A stretch of DNA of 64,000 bases from NCBI GenBank assembly GCA_947044405.1, contig CAMRHE010000167.1, forward strand, positions 2,463,001-2,527,000, read 5' to 3'. Both the position numbers and the translations under genes were made by a program. The notes below the pieces were generated by a model, which was given only the letters and a program-made list of their open reading frames with translations, was not told the DNA's origin and did no database searches. Every line of letters begins with the position of its first letter. The first letter of the stretch is position 1. Below are positions 11,242 through 23,978 of this stretch, in pieces. The stretch is from Leptodactylus fallax. Lineage: Eukaryota > Chordata > Amphibia > Anura > Leptodactylidae.

Positions 11242-12873
11242 CAGTGCCTTGCGAAAGTATTTGGCCCCCTTGAACTTTTCAACCTTTTGCCACATTTCAG
11301 GCTTCAAACATAAGGATATAAAATTTAAATTTTTTGGTGAAGAATAAACAGCAAGTGGGACACAATTGTGAAGTGGAATGAAATTTATTGGTTATTTTAG
11401 ACTTTTATAAAAAATAAAAAACTGAAAAGTGGGGCGTGCAATATTATTCGGCCCCTTTACTTTCAGTGCAGCAAACTCACTCCAGAAGTTCAGTGAGGAT
11501 CTCTGAATGATCCAATGTTGTCCTAAATGACTGATGATGATAAATATAATCCACCTGTATGTAATCAAGTCTCTGTATAAATCCACCTGCTCAGCGATAG
11601 TCTCAGGGTTCTGTTTAAAGCGCAGAGAGCATCATGAAGACCAAGGAACACACCAGGCAGGTCCGTGATACTGTTGTGGAGAAGTTTAAAGCCGGATTTG
11701 GATACAAAAAGATTTCCCAAACTTTAAACATCCCAAGGAGCACTGTGCAAGCGATCATATTGAAATGGAAGGAGTATCAGACCACTGCAAATCTACCAAG
11801 ACCCGGCTGTCCCTCTAAACTTTCATCTCAAACAAGGAGAAGACTGATCAGACATGCAGCCAAGAGGCCCATGATCACTGTGGATGAACTGCAGAGATCT
11901 ACAGCTGAGGTGGGAGAGTCTGTCCATAGGACAACAATCAGTCGTACACTGCACAAATCTGGCCTTTATGGAAGAGTGGCAAGAAGAAAGCCATTTCTCA
12001 AAGATATCCATAAAAAGTCTTGTTTAAAGTTTGCCACAAGCCACCTGGGAGACATACCAAACATGTGGAAGAAGGTGCTCTGGTCAGATGAAACCAAAAT
12101 CGAACTTTTTGGCCACAATGCAAAACGATATGTTTGGCGTAAAAGCAACACAGCTCATCACCCTGAACACACCATCCCCACTGTCAAACATGGTGGTGGC
12201 AGCATCATGGTTTGGGCCTGCTTTTCTTCAGCAGGAACAGGGAAGAAGGTTAAAATTGATGGGAAGATGGATGGAGCTAAATACAGGACCATTCTGGAAG
12301 AAAACCTGTTGGAGTCTGCAAAAGACCTGAGACTGGGACAGAGATTTATCTTCCAACAAGACAATGATCCCAAACATAAAGCAAAATCTACAATGGAATG
12401 GTTCACAAATAAACGTATCCAGGTGTTAGAATGGCCAAGTCAAAGTCCAGACCTGAATCCAATCGAGAATCTGTGGAAAGATCTGAAAACTGCTGTTCAC
12501 AAACGCTCTACATCCAACCTCACTGAGCTCGAGCTGTTTTCCAAGGAAGAATGGGCAAGAATTTCAGTCTCTCGATGTGCAAAACTGATAGAGACATACC
12601 CCAAGCGACTTGCAGCTGTAATCGCAGCAAAAGGTGGCGCTACAAAGTATTAACTTAAGGGGGCCGAATAATATTGCACGCCCCACTTTTCAGTTTTTTA
12701 TTTTTCACAAAAGTTTAAAATATCCAATAAATTTCGTTCCACTTCATGATTGTGTCCCACTTGTTGTTGATTCTTCACCAAAAAATTAAAATTTTATATC
12801 TTTATGTTTGAAGCCTGAAATGTGGCAAAAGGTTGAAAAGTTCAAGGGGGCCGAATACTTTCGTAAGGCACTG
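11242..12873 (+). mobile_element. Tc1-like transposon with intact transposase frame
   Basis: Ends CAGTGCCTTGCGAAAG and CTTTCGTAAGGCACTG are inverted and flanked by TA (11240-11241 and 12874-12875). The terminal arms are about 215 bp each and agree at the large majority of positions, including an inner GCGTGCAATATTATTCGGCC motif. Total length 1632 bp, normal for this group. The single gene inside is open from start to stop. Confidence 0.95.
11634..12653 (+). CDS. Tc1-family transposase, uninterrupted 339 aa
   Basis: A DD34E transposase that cuts and pastes the element at TA dinucleotides. The N-terminal paired-type DNA-binding region covers residues 1-110, with helix-turn-helix segments around GYKKISQTLNIPRSTV and TVDELQRSTAEVGESVHRTT. 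Catalytic residues are D152 (LWSDETKIELFG), D243 (FQQDNDPKH) and E278 (NPIENLW), with exactly 34 residues between the last two. The Gly-rich box HGGGSIMVWACFS is present and the C-terminus is GGATKY. The length equals that of full family members. One likely defect: the GRPR-like hook between the two DNA-binding halves reads RPGCPSK, with Cys59 where Arg is usual, an expected product of a CpG C-to-T change. Activity is therefore uncertain. Confidence 0.93.
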   Translation: MKTKEHTRQVRDTVVEKFKAGFGYKKISQTLNIPRSTVQAIILKWKEYQTTANLPRPGCPSKLSSQTRRRLIRHAAKRPMITVDELQRSTAEVGESVHRTTISRTLHKSGLYGRVARRKPFLKDIHKKSCLKFATSHLGDIPNMWKKVLWSDETKIELFGHNAKRYVWRKSNTAHHPEHTIPTVKHGGGSIMVWACFSSAGTGKKVKIDGKMDGAKYRTILEENLLESAKDLRLGQRFIFQQDNDPKHKAKSTMEWFTNKRIQVLEWPSQSPDLNPIENLWKDLKTAVHKRSTSNLTELELFSKEEWARISVSRCAKLIETYPKRLAAVIAAKGGATKY

Positions 12874-12926
12874 TACTTTAATGGATATCTGTGATCAGTA
12901 AAATGGACCAAAAAAAGTGTCTGTTT

Positions 12927-13713
12927 TGAAGGGGTTTTCCGGTCAAAAAAAAATTTTTTTTTTTTTTTTAAAAAAAAAGGTCTGTTAGTGCTATTAATGG
13001 GTTAATAAGTGCACCCAAATACCTTTAGCAGTGTTTTGAGTGATTTCTGGGTTTCTCTGGGAGCTCCTGGCATCTTCTGCATTTGTTTACATGTTGTAGC
13101 TTCCTGTTGTCTTAGCTAATGCAATGCATTAATGGTAGCTGTAGGCTGACTCAACTACTACCTCCCTCTCACTCCCTCCCCTTCCTCTCTCACACCCCCT
13201 CCCTGTCTCCCTAAATGTCCCACTACTAGCCCACCCCATCATACTTACCTGTCTTGCTACCAGACTTCTTTCTGTGGGACGGCTCTTTTCTTTGACTCTG
13301 GGCTTGTGCACAGGCCAGAGGTTCCTTCGACGCCTGCGAAGTAGAGATGACACCTCTGCCGACACGTGCACAGGCTGCGACGCCTGCGAAGTAGAGATGG
13401 AGTGCCATGCTACTGCATGAGCCCACATAGTCAAAGAAGAGGAGGAGCTCTTGCAGAAGGGAATCCTGGAGAGGAAGATACGTAAGTATGATGGGGTTGA
13501 GGGGGGGGGAGTATAGGTGACGTTCAGTTTCCAGAAACTGGGAAACAGAATGTCACTGGATAATCAGAAAATGTGCCTGGGGTGGTCATATGACCGCCCC
13601 AGGAATATGGGTAACTATACATTTTTGCTAAAGTATGTCATTTAGAAAGTAGGCAGGGGGAGAGTGTTTAGATTAGTGTAGGAATTCCATTTTATCCTGG
13701 ACAACCCCTTTAA
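12927..13713. repeat. TTAA-type repeat ('AAGGGGTTTTCC' family), copy 1
   Basis: Begins TTGAAGGGGTTTTCCGG and ends GACAACCCCTTTAA. It includes CTAACAG/CACCCAAATACCTTTAGCAG sequence that recurs in reverse orientation at 31615-31922. Inside is a short duplication of CGACGCCTGCGAAGTAGAG (near 13329 and 13379). Confidence 0.6.
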
Positions 13714-15414
13714 TTTTTACAGAATTGCCGTCCATAGCTAAAAACAGACATGTAAAAATAACTAAAATAATAAAAACGTAATAAAAATAAATGAATATGT
13801 GTTTGATAAAGGTCTGTTTAATAGACCAAAACGTTATACACTTGTTTGGAATTGTACCACTAGTGACCACAATGAAATAAGGTGACTGATTTCCCGCTAT
13901 TTTCCTGAGTGCCGAGTTTTTCTGGAATGGAGTGACCTGTATCCTTCCATTAAATTATGCCCAATTTCCTTCCATATAAAATACAGATGCAATGCATACA
14001 TACATAAAATAAAGGGCCACCTTAAACCCTTCATTCTTGAGATCGGCCCCACATCTGTCCTTATGGCATATGCTTACGATATGGCATAACATTATCAAAT
14101 GAATTGTCATTTGATACTTGGCACCTCTCATAATATCTCTACGGTACTGCTGTTGATTAAATAACAACCTCAGCCCTGCTGCATTTTTTATTTTTTTTTT
14201 TTTTTTTTTTTTTACTTGTCATCTTTGTATTTGTTAGCGTTGTGAGAAGGAAAAGGGAAACTCTTCAAAGATGCTTATCTAATGAAGGAAGGAAATAAGA
14301 CTGTGTATGCATTTCTTAGGTGGTCCAATCCAGACTGCGTCATGTAGTGACTGTGTGTGTACGCATCTGTGATCTATGTGTGTTTGTAGATATAAGCTGG
14401 TAGATATGTACTGGTATTATACTGTTTGTCATGTGTACTTTATATATTCTCTGCGATATGTCTGAATAGTGCTAGACACTAACAAGGTCTGTGCAGAGCA
14501 TAGCCATCTACAGACCATCAGTTACACTTCCCAGTTTCAGAGAATAGTGTAGTTTTTCTCCACTTTTGTAGGCAGTTTTACTCTTTAAGTCTCTGAATTT
14601 GCTGACTGTCATGTTTCACTTAGATTATTTCACCAGAAAGGAAGTTGTAGACTGTATGGTACATGCACATGATCAGGAAGCCGAAGCAGACAATCCACAT
14701 CAAAATCTGCAGGTATACACAAGGAAATCTATGTAGAATAACTTTCACACATTTTTTTCCATTGAAGTCAGTATAAAAAAAATTCTGGATGAAATCTGAA
14801 AGGGATCCACAACAGAAAATTGCCATACTTCAGATTTAAAAATCCACTTTGCAAGCCGAGGTCCGCATGGTTTACAATACAATTGGCCAAATATTATTGA
14901 CTTTAATGGTAATGTATTCTGGTGCAGTATAATCCAGGCTTGTTTGTATATTTTTAACTGTTTTCATGTGATGTGCAAATGAAAGAATCTGAACCACAGT
15001 CCTAAAGATTTTGTAATACATTCTTGTGGCTATCTGATCTGGACAAAACTGTATGTTGTACCAAAGTCATTCTATAGGGAAGTAAAACTTATTTGTAAGA
15101 TGCAAACTGTGCCCCAAAGAGAATTATAGAGAATTATTTCTAATCTTTATTAAAGCATAACTAAACTTTTGGACAGGTTTTTAGATTTTTTTGGCAGTAT
15201 TTGTGTCAATAAGTTTTGTAATGTATTTTATTAACAAATTTTGTCTCCTGTGTGTGAAATCCTGCATCTCTTTATTCTTCCCCTTGCTTCTATATTGAGA
15301 GTTGTTCCTGCTTCTCACACAGTATGGTGTTCAGGCTTGGAGTACGGGGCTGTGTAAAATGTAGAGAAAATGTGGGTGGGGATGTGTCACTTCAACGAGT
15401 TATATCTCAGGCTT
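13714..15414. other. Intron 1 stretch with no recognised feature
   Basis: AT-rich DNA with a long poly-T tract near 14185-14213. No exon-like segment or named repeat was recognised. Confidence 0.4.
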
Positions 15415-16266
<852 letters not shown>

Positions 16267-16433
16267 TATCACTGGTTGAAACCTTAGTCGGGATTAGGAT
16301 ATTTATATGCAGTTTCACAATATATATGATATAAATATCTCAATCTCGACTGTGTTTTCAACTAGTTATATCTCTGGAAATAATATTGTATTGTATTAGA
16401 TTAGCCCCCCTTCCATATAAACAGTCGAAATGT

Positions 16434-16810
16434 TTAAAGAGGACCTTTCACCACTCCAGGGCTGTGCAGATTGTTGTACCTTGTTGTAGGTGCTGCCGCA
16501 AAGACCCTGGGGCACTATGAATTTTTTTTTCTAGCCCCCACTGTTGCAGAGTTATGAACCCCGTTATTTTTGGCGCCCTGTATGCTAATAAAGCTCTTCA
16601 CTGTCAGAAGGGCGTTCCCTGACTGTAAGTGAAGGGCTATGCCTTGCTCTGACACTGTCCAGTTAGCAGAGGACAATGTCAGTAGCTTTTCAGCTTGTGA
16701 AAAGTTGCGAGATCAAAGCTGCTGTGACATTGTCCTCTGCTAATTGGACAGTGTCAGAGCGACACAAATAGACATTGCCCTTAACTTACAGAGGACCGTA
16801 TCAGAGCAGC
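16434..16810. repeat. TTAA-type repeat with an internal hairpin
   Basis: Begins TTTAAAGAGGACCTTTCACC, the same end as the palindromic elements at 29983 and 59321. An internal inverted pair, CACTGTCCAGTTAGCAGAGG versus CCTCTGCTAATTGGACAGTG (about 16665-16760), can form a hairpin. The right end is not sharp. Confidence 0.5.
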
Positions 16811-17551
16811 ATTACTTAGTGTTGTGTTTATAGGGATATGGAAAGTGAATTTTCTGTGGCTTCGTTCATCATTTTTGTTAAATGTATTCCTTTATAAGAT
16901 AATTAGTATACTAAAAAAATTTTTGGTGGTTCTTTACCCCTGTTTGTATTAGTTTGGCTAAGTAGGCAAATCTATCTAAATTACTGATCTACTTGCTGTA
17001 GTATTTTATTTTCAGTTTTAAAATATATCTTTTAACGCATGTGAATGGTTAAATGAATTCCTGATTCTCAGCAGTTCCTGCGGTGAACATTTGACCTTAG
17101 CGTGGCTTGGTGAATCTTTGAACTTCCTTGGAATATTTACTGTTGCCAATGAAACTAAATCGAACTATGTAATACTGTTTAGTTGGAAAGTTAAAAAAGG
17201 GGAAAACTATAACCCCAAGTGATCGGCTGACACAAGATGGTACAGATGCATGCTTTGGTAAAATTGTGCCAGTGTCTTCCCTAGAATAAATCGTCCAAAC
17301 ATGGACTGTGTAAAAGCCCCATAACTCCACACATGGGCTCTGGGCTTGGATGAGCATGCATGTGTTCTTCATAGGTGAATAAGCTGCAGGCAAACACCTC
17401 TGCCATTAGCTTTTAACCAGGATTGGGCATAGTAAAATTCAGCATGTCTAGTCTTTCCCCCAGACATCTGTCATTGGTGGAAGAGTTAAGACACCCCCAT
17501 ATACCTTAGGTGGTTGTGTGGTCCTGCTGAAATCATCAGGTTTGACTATTA

Positions 17552-17788
17552 TTAAAGGAATTCTATCATTGGGAAACCCATTTTTCACTAACACCACGTC
17601 GGAATAGCCACGTTGGGAACGCCCCCTGTGCTTTCTGAAGACTCATTTGCATAAAGAAGAAAAACAAAAATTCTCAGAAACGGCTGCGCAGAGCAGAAAA
17701 ATAAAGTTAGAAGAAGAATAGTCTTTCTAAAGGCTATTTTGACGTGGTGTTAGTGAAAAATGGTTTCCTAATGATAGAATCCCTTTAA
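17552..17788. repeat. Palindromic TTAA MITE (237 bp)
   Basis: TTAAAGGAATTCTATCATTG at the left and TGATAGAATCCCTTTAA at the right are inverted, with inner arms around CACTAACACCACGTC and GACGTGGTGTTAGTG. TTAA flanks both ends. No coding capacity. Confidence 0.75.
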
Positions 17789-17805
17789 GGGTCTTTTTAG
17801 GCTAC

Positions 17806-18000
17806 ATTCACATGATCGTGCCGAGTCTGTCGTATTTTTCATGGCAACAGTGTGACATTTTTTTTTTTTTTCTTCCATACAGACCTATTGACTTCCAATA
17901 GGTGAGTCAGGTCTGTGAAAATTGAGGCAAATTTCCGGTCCGTCAAAAAGTAAAGCTTGATCACACCAGGCCGTTTACCTTGGTGTGAATAGAGCCTTAA
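17806..18000. repeat. Small palindromic MITE ('aggctacattcacatga')
   Basis: The left end AGGCTACATTCACATGATCG is mirrored by TTGGTGTGAATAGAGCCTTA at the right. About 195 bp, non-coding. Confidence 0.5.
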
Positions 18001-18061
18001 ACTGCCTTGTCAGTGTATGTTTAGCATATGAGCCAGGAAAGCTCCCAGTGCAAATGCTTGA

Positions 18062-18227
18062 TGCAGGGATTAGCAATCTTCGTCACTCCGGCTGCTGTGG
18101 GGCTACAACTCCCAGTATGCTCCATTTATTTCTATGGGTAACTGCAAGAAGAGCAGAGCAAGTATGCATGCTGCGATTTGTAGTTTCACCATAGCTGGTG
18201 GGCCGATGGTTGCCTACCCCTGCATTA
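18062..18227. repeat. hAT-like palindromic MITE ('ctacaactcccagtatgc')
   Basis: Ends GCAGGGATTAGCAATC and GGTTGCCTACCCCTGC are inverted, like the CAGGGGT termini of Charlie-type hAT elements. Inner arms GGCTACAACTCCCAGTATGC and GCATGCTGCGATTTGTAGTT pair. A clear target duplication was not found. Confidence 0.5.
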
Positions 18228-20113
18228 AATGCATTCCTGCGGCGGGTGACATAAAGTGGCATTCATCACCCGTCACAATATACATATGCTGTCTGCACTA
18301 TGCATGTATTTTTACCTTAATTTGTGAGGAAAAAGACACCATGTAAATCCAGCCTTAAAGAGTTGGCTCTGCTAGATTAACATTCCAGGTCATAGTTTGA
18401 ACTTGATGGACTTCTGACTATTTTCTTATATTACCATACACATGCACAAAAGGGAATATTAGCATATGCTCACATGGCACAGATCTGCCTTAGGAAAATT
18501 GGTTTTAGATATTTCATAAAAATCATGCCAAAAATCCGAGTTATCTATAATACCTCTTCATGGGAGAACTGTCTTATCATGTTTACAATACAGGACAGTA
18601 GTCCTGAGCAGCTGGCTTTATAATTCAGTGGAGCTAATCTGCGGCATTTCTGTGCACGGTCTGCCTAAATAATAAACATGCTGTGGATTTCTAAAGTCCA
18701 CAGCATGTGCATTATTCTAGTTAAAGAACCTCTGCACAGTATGTGAAGGCTTCATACAATTTCCCATTTGGATGCACTAACAGGAGGATTATCAGTCGAT
18801 TCTGTTAGCGTCCCAAACGTGAGCATGACCTTGGTTAACTTGTGTAAAATCTTTCCAGGTTTCGCACTGTAGTCTGCTACATCTTTAACCATTGACCATA
18901 AACTCATTGTCATTCCCCTCCTCCATTACTGTTGTGTATTAAATGTCATAATGTTTTTCTTGGCAGAATACAGTGGAAAAAGTATTAAACAAGAGGATAA
19001 AATAAATTGTAATATGTAAAACATTTACGGAGCATCTGAATTCAATTTTTTTTTTTTTTTTCTCAAAGCCGTTCATGGGCTTAAAAGGTGGAAAGTACGG
19101 TAATTGTTTAACAGCTACTTATGAAACATACCGCGGAATTGTCGTGTTCAAGAAAACTTGACAAATTTTGCAGAAAAATAGTGTAAAGTAGTAAATCAAG
19201 AAAGGTTACATTTCAAGGCAGATTGTGCTTTCGGCAAAGTTTCCCTTCTATAATATGTTGCAGTACATGACTGTCATGTGTGAAAGAGGACTTGTTAGCA
19301 AGTACAAAATGCTAAATGACTTAACTCATTTGAATGTTGCCCTGAAAAATACTTTTTTTTTTTTTTTTTTTTTTCTTCTTTGTAATCCATTCATCTGTTC
19401 AAAAGATAATGGGGCAGATTTATTAGGACTGGCATTTTGTACCCCAGTCTTAATAAAGGACTTGATAGGCGGAGATCACAGCTGATTTTTGAACAGGTTG
19501 GGACGATTTATAATGAAAATGCCAGGCCGAGGCGTCCCCTCCCCGTTATGCCCACATTCACACAATGTGGCGAGCGAGGTGCAGCACAGGCATTGTGGCG
19601 CGTGTTTGATACAAGAAAACTGGTGTAGAGGGATTGATGAATTCTCCCATTGTCCTCTGGATGGTTATATTGCCTTTTGTTCTCCAAAATGATGGTAACC
19701 TTTTATAATGTTTGAGAAATTTGGTGAATAAGAGCTAATTTACACACAATCTACTGGGGGCTTTATCTTTTGAGAAGGTGAATGGATTTACTAACAACAA
19801 CAACAAAAAAATCCCCAGGTATTTCATTTAGCATTTTGTGCCTGGAGTTAGATCCTTAAAGGTGTAAAAGGCTATTCTCAGTATTTAATGTTACAGCATT
19901 TTGCAAGGCTATACCATTACATGATCAGTGGTGTCCAACCTTTGGGAGTCTGGTTAATATTTGAGGACAGACATATAAAGACCTCTCCAGCATATCTTCT
20001 GCATATCTTCTGCACAGTGGTACTTTTGGCTATGCACTGCCACAGCAGGGGACAGGAGGATTGCTTAGCTGGGAAAATTGGTGAAGAAGCCATAGTATTT
20101 GATAAGTGCTGAG
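18228..20113. other. Intron 1 stretch, no gene seen
   Basis: Contains poly-T tracts near 19046 and 19352. Open frames are short and unsupported. Confidence 0.4.
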
Positions 20114-20589
20114 ATCACATTTAGAGATGAGCGAATTTCTCAAAAGTTCGATTCTACAGTTCGATTCGAAGTTCCAAAAAAATTAGCTTCGATCTGAATT
20201 AATTTGTGGTGAATATCGCTAAAAAACACCTATTTCCTAGCTTCAGAGAGCCTGTATAGTGTTGTAGAACACTGTGCTTTGCAGTAACACGCATAGGGAG
20301 TCTGCTGTGGTAGTCAAACAATACTGTGAGTCAGTATGACAATCACATGACAGGCGTCACTCTTAGAACCACTGCACACTTCACTTATTTGGACAGTTAC
20401 GGGGCCAAAACTGACCAACTAACTCAAGTGTGAACCCAGCCTTACATGTCCATGTTAGTGCTAGGTAGAAAGAACCGTGCAGAGGCCCAACATCATACTG
20501 TAGAGTGAAAAAGTGCACTTCTTTTACACCGTTGTCTGTCGATTCCACATATATGTCTACAGAGTGGCAAGGCGACATAATGTGGAGGT

Positions 20590-20855
20590 GGCAGCAGCAT
20601 GAGGAGGCTATACAGTGACCCAGTGGCAGTGGCATGAGGAGGCCATACAGTGACCCAATGGCTGCAGCATTAGGAGGACATACAGTGACCCAGCAGTGGC
20701 TGCGGCATTAGGAGGCCATATGGTCACCCAGTGGCAGAGTGCAGAGGTGGGTGGCAGCAGCGTGAGTAGGCCACAGAGTGGCAAGGTGATATGTGTAGGT
20801 AGCAACAGCCTTAGGAGGCCATACAGTGACCCAGTGGCAGAGTGTGGTGAGGCAG
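20590..20855. repeat. Minisatellite inside the hAT element
   Basis: About six diverged copies of a roughly 40-45 bp unit built on GGAGGCCATACAGTGACCCA and GTGGCAG(C/T)GGCAT. Copies lose or gain short segments, as expected for slippage or unequal exchange. Confidence 0.75.
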
Positions 20856-20865
20856 CATGGATCAT

Positions 20866-21387
20866 TTAATCTGCTGCATCAGGCATTGGTGGGTGGAAAT
20901 CCTGGCTGATCCACGCCTGATTCATCTTCACAAAGGTCAGTCTCTCCAAATTTTGGGTGGACAGGCGAGTTCTCCTTGGGGTAACTATGGCCCCCGCCGC
21001 ACTAAACACCCGCTCTGATGCCACACTACTGGCCAGGCAGGACAGGGCAAACTCGGCCAGTTGCGGCCACAAATCCAGTTTGGCTACCCAGTAGTCCAGA
21101 GGATCTTCGATGACGGGTGGCAGGGTGCCCTCCAAGTATGCCACCACCTGCTGGTTCAAGTTCTGCTCTGTGTCTAGCTGCTGATAAGCAGCTTCTTCAC
21201 TATGCGGCTGAAGAAAGCTGCTCATCAGCGACTCTAGGCTCAGGCGGCTGCTGATGGAGCCGATACTGCTTCTGCCACCCCCTCCCACAGCTGCCATGCT
21301 AGTGCAAGTTGAGCGCTCAGGGCCCCCCGGTCGGGCATGAAAGAGGATGGATGATGGCGCAGATAGGCAGCGGCCAACTTGCTTCAT
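20866..21387 (-). pseudogene. hAT transposase C-terminal (hATC dimerisation) part
   Basis: The minus-strand frame ends with DPLDYWVAKLDLWPQLAEFA, LSCLASSVASERVFSAAG and RRTRLSTQNLERLTFVKMNQ, the hATC dimerisation signature. The 173-codon open frame starts just downstream of a deletion that removed several hundred codons between the BED part and this part. It cannot encode an active enzyme alone. Confidence 0.88.
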
Positions 21388-21545
21388 AGCATGTCTCTAT
21401 ATTAGTTCAGTTTGCCCCTGCAGTGGAGGCTGAGGAAACAGTGGAGGATGAGGTGGACATTGTTGCAGGACCAACGGCATGAGAATGTGGAGGCAGAAGC
21501 GGCATCACATGTCCAAGTTGCTGGTGTGTCTGGGCAGGCACCATA

Positions 21546-22310
21546 TTAATCTAGTGGGCCATAAATGACATATTGTCCTTGACCGTAGTTACAGCTCCAC
21601 TCGTCGGCGCTGCCGTGCACTTTGGCAGACCCCGACAGGCTCAAGGACTGGCCTACCTTCTGTTCTACATTTTTGTGCAGGACTGGTACTGCCTTCTTGG
21701 CAAAGAAATGACGGCTTGGGACTCGCCACCTTGGCTCGGCGCAAACCATCAGTTCTCTGAAAGGTGCAAAGTCCACCAAGTGGGAAGGGAGTGACTGCAG
21801 CACCAGCAACTTGGACAGGAGCACATTCAGCTTCCACATTGTTGGATGAGTGCACGCATACTGTTGTCTCGTAGATATAGATACTGTGATCGATTGCTGA
21901 CGCAATAACTGACTAGGAGGAGGAAGAGCAGGAGCATCACGACCAGCAGATGATGGGAAGGACACACAGCTTCCTTCAGCTGAGGTGGTGGAGCCTTGAC
22001 TGCCTGAAATGGGGTGCGTGCCACTGGGTGCTGCAGCGGTTACTGCGGCAGGCTGGACCACCAGGTTGGAGCTATGGCTCTCCCAGGCCATTTTATGGTG
22101 ACACTGCATATGCTGGTGCAGGGCTGTGGTGCCAACACTGGTACCCTGGCCACGCTTCACCTTCTGCCCACAGATTGAACATATGGCCATGTTCTTTTCC
22201 CCTGGTGGCTTTACAAAAAACTGCCACACCGCAGAGTAGGTGATTTTACCCCCAGCACTCCGCAATAACTGACTGAAACCGCCACTGCCTCTTTGAACCC
22301 TTCACTTCTG
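21546..22310 (-). pseudogene. hAT transposase N-terminal part with BED zinc finger
   Basis: The minus strand reads SAVWQFFVKPPGEKNMAICS then ICGQKVKRGQG and TTALHQHMQCHHK: a BED-type DNA-binding finger (C-x2-C ... H-x4-H region). It continues through a Ser/Pro-rich linker to SADEWSCNYGQGQYV, near the first catalytic Asp region, and then stops. The frame is open upstream of the first called start to about 22310, where a stop interrupts it. Confidence 0.85.
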
Positions 22311-22361
22311 CTTTCCGGGCAGGTAGGATGCTGCGAAGCGGGTGGTCTACCCCGGGCACGT

Positions 22362-22910
22362 TTAGCTCCCGACCTCACACTGCTGCCTCCCCCGCTGCCT
22401 TATGCGCAAGCTGCAACCCTCTTCTCCTGATGATGATGAGGCCCCTTCGTCACCCGGCTCCCAATTACGATTGGCTACATCGTCATCCACTACTGTCTGC
22501 AGGTCACTGATGTCCTCCTCAACACCAGCTCCCATGCCACTCTCCTCATCACTACTTGCCCGCCTACCGCTGGAAGCGGCGGATGTCTCCTCCAGCTCTT
22601 GGCTGAGCAGTAGCTTCTGACTGTCCTCTAGTACCTCTTCCTCACGGTACAGTGGATCTGAGCCCACAGCATAGAGTACTTCTCTAGCTGAGGGAACAGA
22701 AAAGGACAGAGGCAGGTTGAGGACAGGTGAGGTCACATGCCAACTAAGGGTTGCCGAACCCACCAACTCTTCACTGGGGGTGTCTGATGTGACTTGGGAT
22801 GAATTGGATGACCGAGTCAACCAGTCTACAACTGTTGGGTTGCTGGTCAAGACACGACCGCTACTTGACACTTGGGAGCTCAGGACTCTGTAACTGACCC
22901 CTGCTGCCAC
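22362..22910 (-). pseudogene. Upstream hAT-associated open frame (acidic, Ser-rich)
   Basis: A 182-codon minus-strand frame rich in Ser, Glu and Asp (for example SDLQTVVDDDVANRNWEPGD). It lies within the hAT element between the right end and the BED part and is probably the N-terminal extension of the transposase or a leader frame. No domain recognised. Confidence 0.5.
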
Positions 22911-23491
22911 ACCCCCTTACTCTGCTGTGACCTTTGTCTGCTCCAGAAACATTTAGGCCTGCGGCCCTCCCCTGTGCATGGCCTCTCGCTTCTCTGTCTG
23001 ACATACTGTTCGATGAAAAAACTTAATTGTAAAGGGCAAAAAGGCCTGTTATTTTCAACTTTGAAGAGAACGGCAAATATGCCCCTTATTTCTTCACCCA
23101 CTAATGAACACCAATAAAAAAAAGCGTGATAAAGGCAGAGATTTGTGGCTCAGAATTATTGAATTATTTACAATACTATTGATAAATGGCCAGCAACTTT
23201 ATACTGGTAACAAAATGGCGAATAAGGTCCTCCTTATGGGTTTAGACACTAATGAACACCTTTAAATAATTGATAACCGCTGGCTGCTGATTAGCTGAAC
23301 GCTTGGCATTGTGGGTGATCCCGTGCTCCCAGAGTCCCTTCCCCCTTGTCCTAACATGTGCGGCGGCCATTTTATAAAAAAATGCGATTCGATGCATCGA
23401 AGCGTGAGGAAATCCGGCGAATCAAAGATTTCTTGAAATTCGGATCGAATTCCACTTCTGCAGCTTCGATTCGCTCATCTCTAGTCACATT

Positions 23492-23890
23492 ATAGGAGGG
23501 GTCAAGGCAGTTGACCCCATTTGGTCAGTAAGTGATAGCATACCCTAGCTATATGACATTGCTTACCGTTGTTTACTGAGAGAACATTTTTGAAGCTTGG
23601 AGATCAAGTTGGCTGTGCTTTAATTTCATTGTTTATCCATTTTTCCTATGCTGACAAGTTGAAACACTCTTTGCTTGTCTGCAAAATTGAATCTGTGTGG
23701 CTTCTGTCATATTCAATATACCCTCTCTTTTTATTTAGCCAATTGCCTACATCTGATCTTGCTAAAACCTCTCACTTCTCCTGTGCTGCACTTCTTGTTT
23801 CAAATGGCAAATGTTATGGATCCTAAACAGTAGTCTTGGTTCCATTTACTTGCTTTTACTAGCCAGATTTCAGGAGCACCTAGGGGTGTG
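23492..23890. other. Intron 1 stretch between hAT and microsatellite
   Basis: No repeat or exon recognised. Confidence 0.4.
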
Positions 23891-23912
23891 TGGGTGTGTG
23901 TGTGTGTATGTG

Positions 23913-23975
<63 letters not shown>

Positions 23976-23977
23976 AT
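23891..23977. repeat. (GT)n and (CTAT)n microsatellite
   Basis: A short GT run is followed by about 15 CTAT units. It directly abuts the left end of the Tc1 element that starts at 23979. Confidence 0.95.
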
Positions 23978-23978
23978 A

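Larger units (their letters stand above)
20122..23483 (-). mobile_element. hAT transposon, full-length ends but internally deleted
   Basis: Terminal inverted repeats TAGAGATGAGCGAA...TTCGCTCATCTCTA. The flanking 8-bp duplication is ATCACATT (20114-20121) and GTCACATT (23484-23491), one mismatch, as hAT elements make. The minus strand carries an upstream acidic frame, a BED zinc finger and a C-terminal hATC domain, but the catalytic middle is missing. A minisatellite fills the 3' non-coding part (20590-20855). Confidence 0.9.

Noticed and set aside
13129..13434. 101-codon minus-strand frame rich in Arg and Ser
   Set aside because: It lies wholly within a dispersed repeat also present at 31615-31922, where the frame is not kept.
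18062..18227. Exon-like open frame at 17985-18194
   Set aside because: It coincides with a palindromic hAT-like MITE.
20590..20855. Possible CRISPR-like array
   Set aside because: Repeats are contiguous and diverged without unique spacers, and lie in a hAT element of a vertebrate genome.
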